From the NCBI GenBank assembly GCA_965651365.1, contig CBFGSA010000060.1, positions 1-17,221 on the forward strand: a stretch of DNA of 17,221 nucleotides. Direction: 5' to 3'. Of this stretch, positions 14,252-17,221 are shown one piece after another. Source of the stretch: DASSBG01 sp965651365. Lineage in GTDB: Bacteria > Pseudomonadota > Gammaproteobacteria > Xanthomonadales > Rhodanobacteraceae. Within the stretch, counting starts at the first letter, position 1. The number at the start of each line of letters is the position of its first letter. A program made the position numbers and the translations under genes. The notes beneath the pieces were generated by a model. That model saw nothing but the letters and a program-made list of their open reading frames with translations, did no database searches and was not told the DNA's origin.

Positions 14252-17221
<2,970 letters not shown>

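Overview
The window carries one strand of core gammaproteobacterial housekeeping genes, all on the + strand: a lipoprotein gene of unknown function, then pyrH, frr, uppS, cdsA, dxr, rseP, bamA, skp, lpxD, fabZ, lpxA, lpxB, rnhB and the 5' part of dnaE, which runs off the right edge. High G+C, this gene order, and heptameric GGGACTC-type repeats in and between genes suggest a member of the Xanthomonadales (Lysobacterales), perhaps outside Xanthomonas itself. The taxonomic call is an inference from gene order and protein style, not from a marker search.

Region by region: 1-454 has no gene. It holds a direct repeat (two 55-bp copies, 121 bp apart) built from hairpins that share a TGC loop or GCTGCGC apex, then a free-standing hairpin and a terminator-like stem followed by six T. 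455-1003 is a small secreted lipoprotein. 1114-5684 covers UMP kinase, ribosome recycling factor, undecaprenyl-PP synthase, CDP-diglyceride synthase and DXP reductoisomerase. The isoprenoid and phospholipid steps here supply the lipid carriers and membrane lipids of the envelope. 5760-10127 holds the sigma-E-pathway protease RseP, the outer membrane assembly protein BamA and the periplasmic chaperone Skp. 10157-14251 is the lipid A block lpxD-fabZ-lpxA-lpxB followed by rnhB. From lpxD to dnaE every junction overlaps by 4 or 8 nt, so the six genes look translationally coupled.

No unknown multi-gene system is visible; the protein-coding content is conventional. The unusual material is repetitive DNA. 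A heptad repeat, (GGGACTC)n or the variant (GGGACCC)n, occurs at four places: upstream of frr in reverse orientation and touching its -10, upstream of dxr as the GGGACCC variant, as the first codons of lpxB, and inside dnaE. In dnaE it sits within an in-frame insertion of about 42 residues in the replicative polymerase. The heptad encodes the same cyclic seven-residue peptide in all three forward frames and has no stop in any of the six frames, which may explain how it persists inside essential genes. Three of the four copies also match the four-tract G-quadruplex pattern on the coding strand.

A second point is functional. LpxA carries Met at the acyl-chain ruler position (Gly173 in E. coli), which predicts a shorter 3-hydroxyacyl chain on lipid A.
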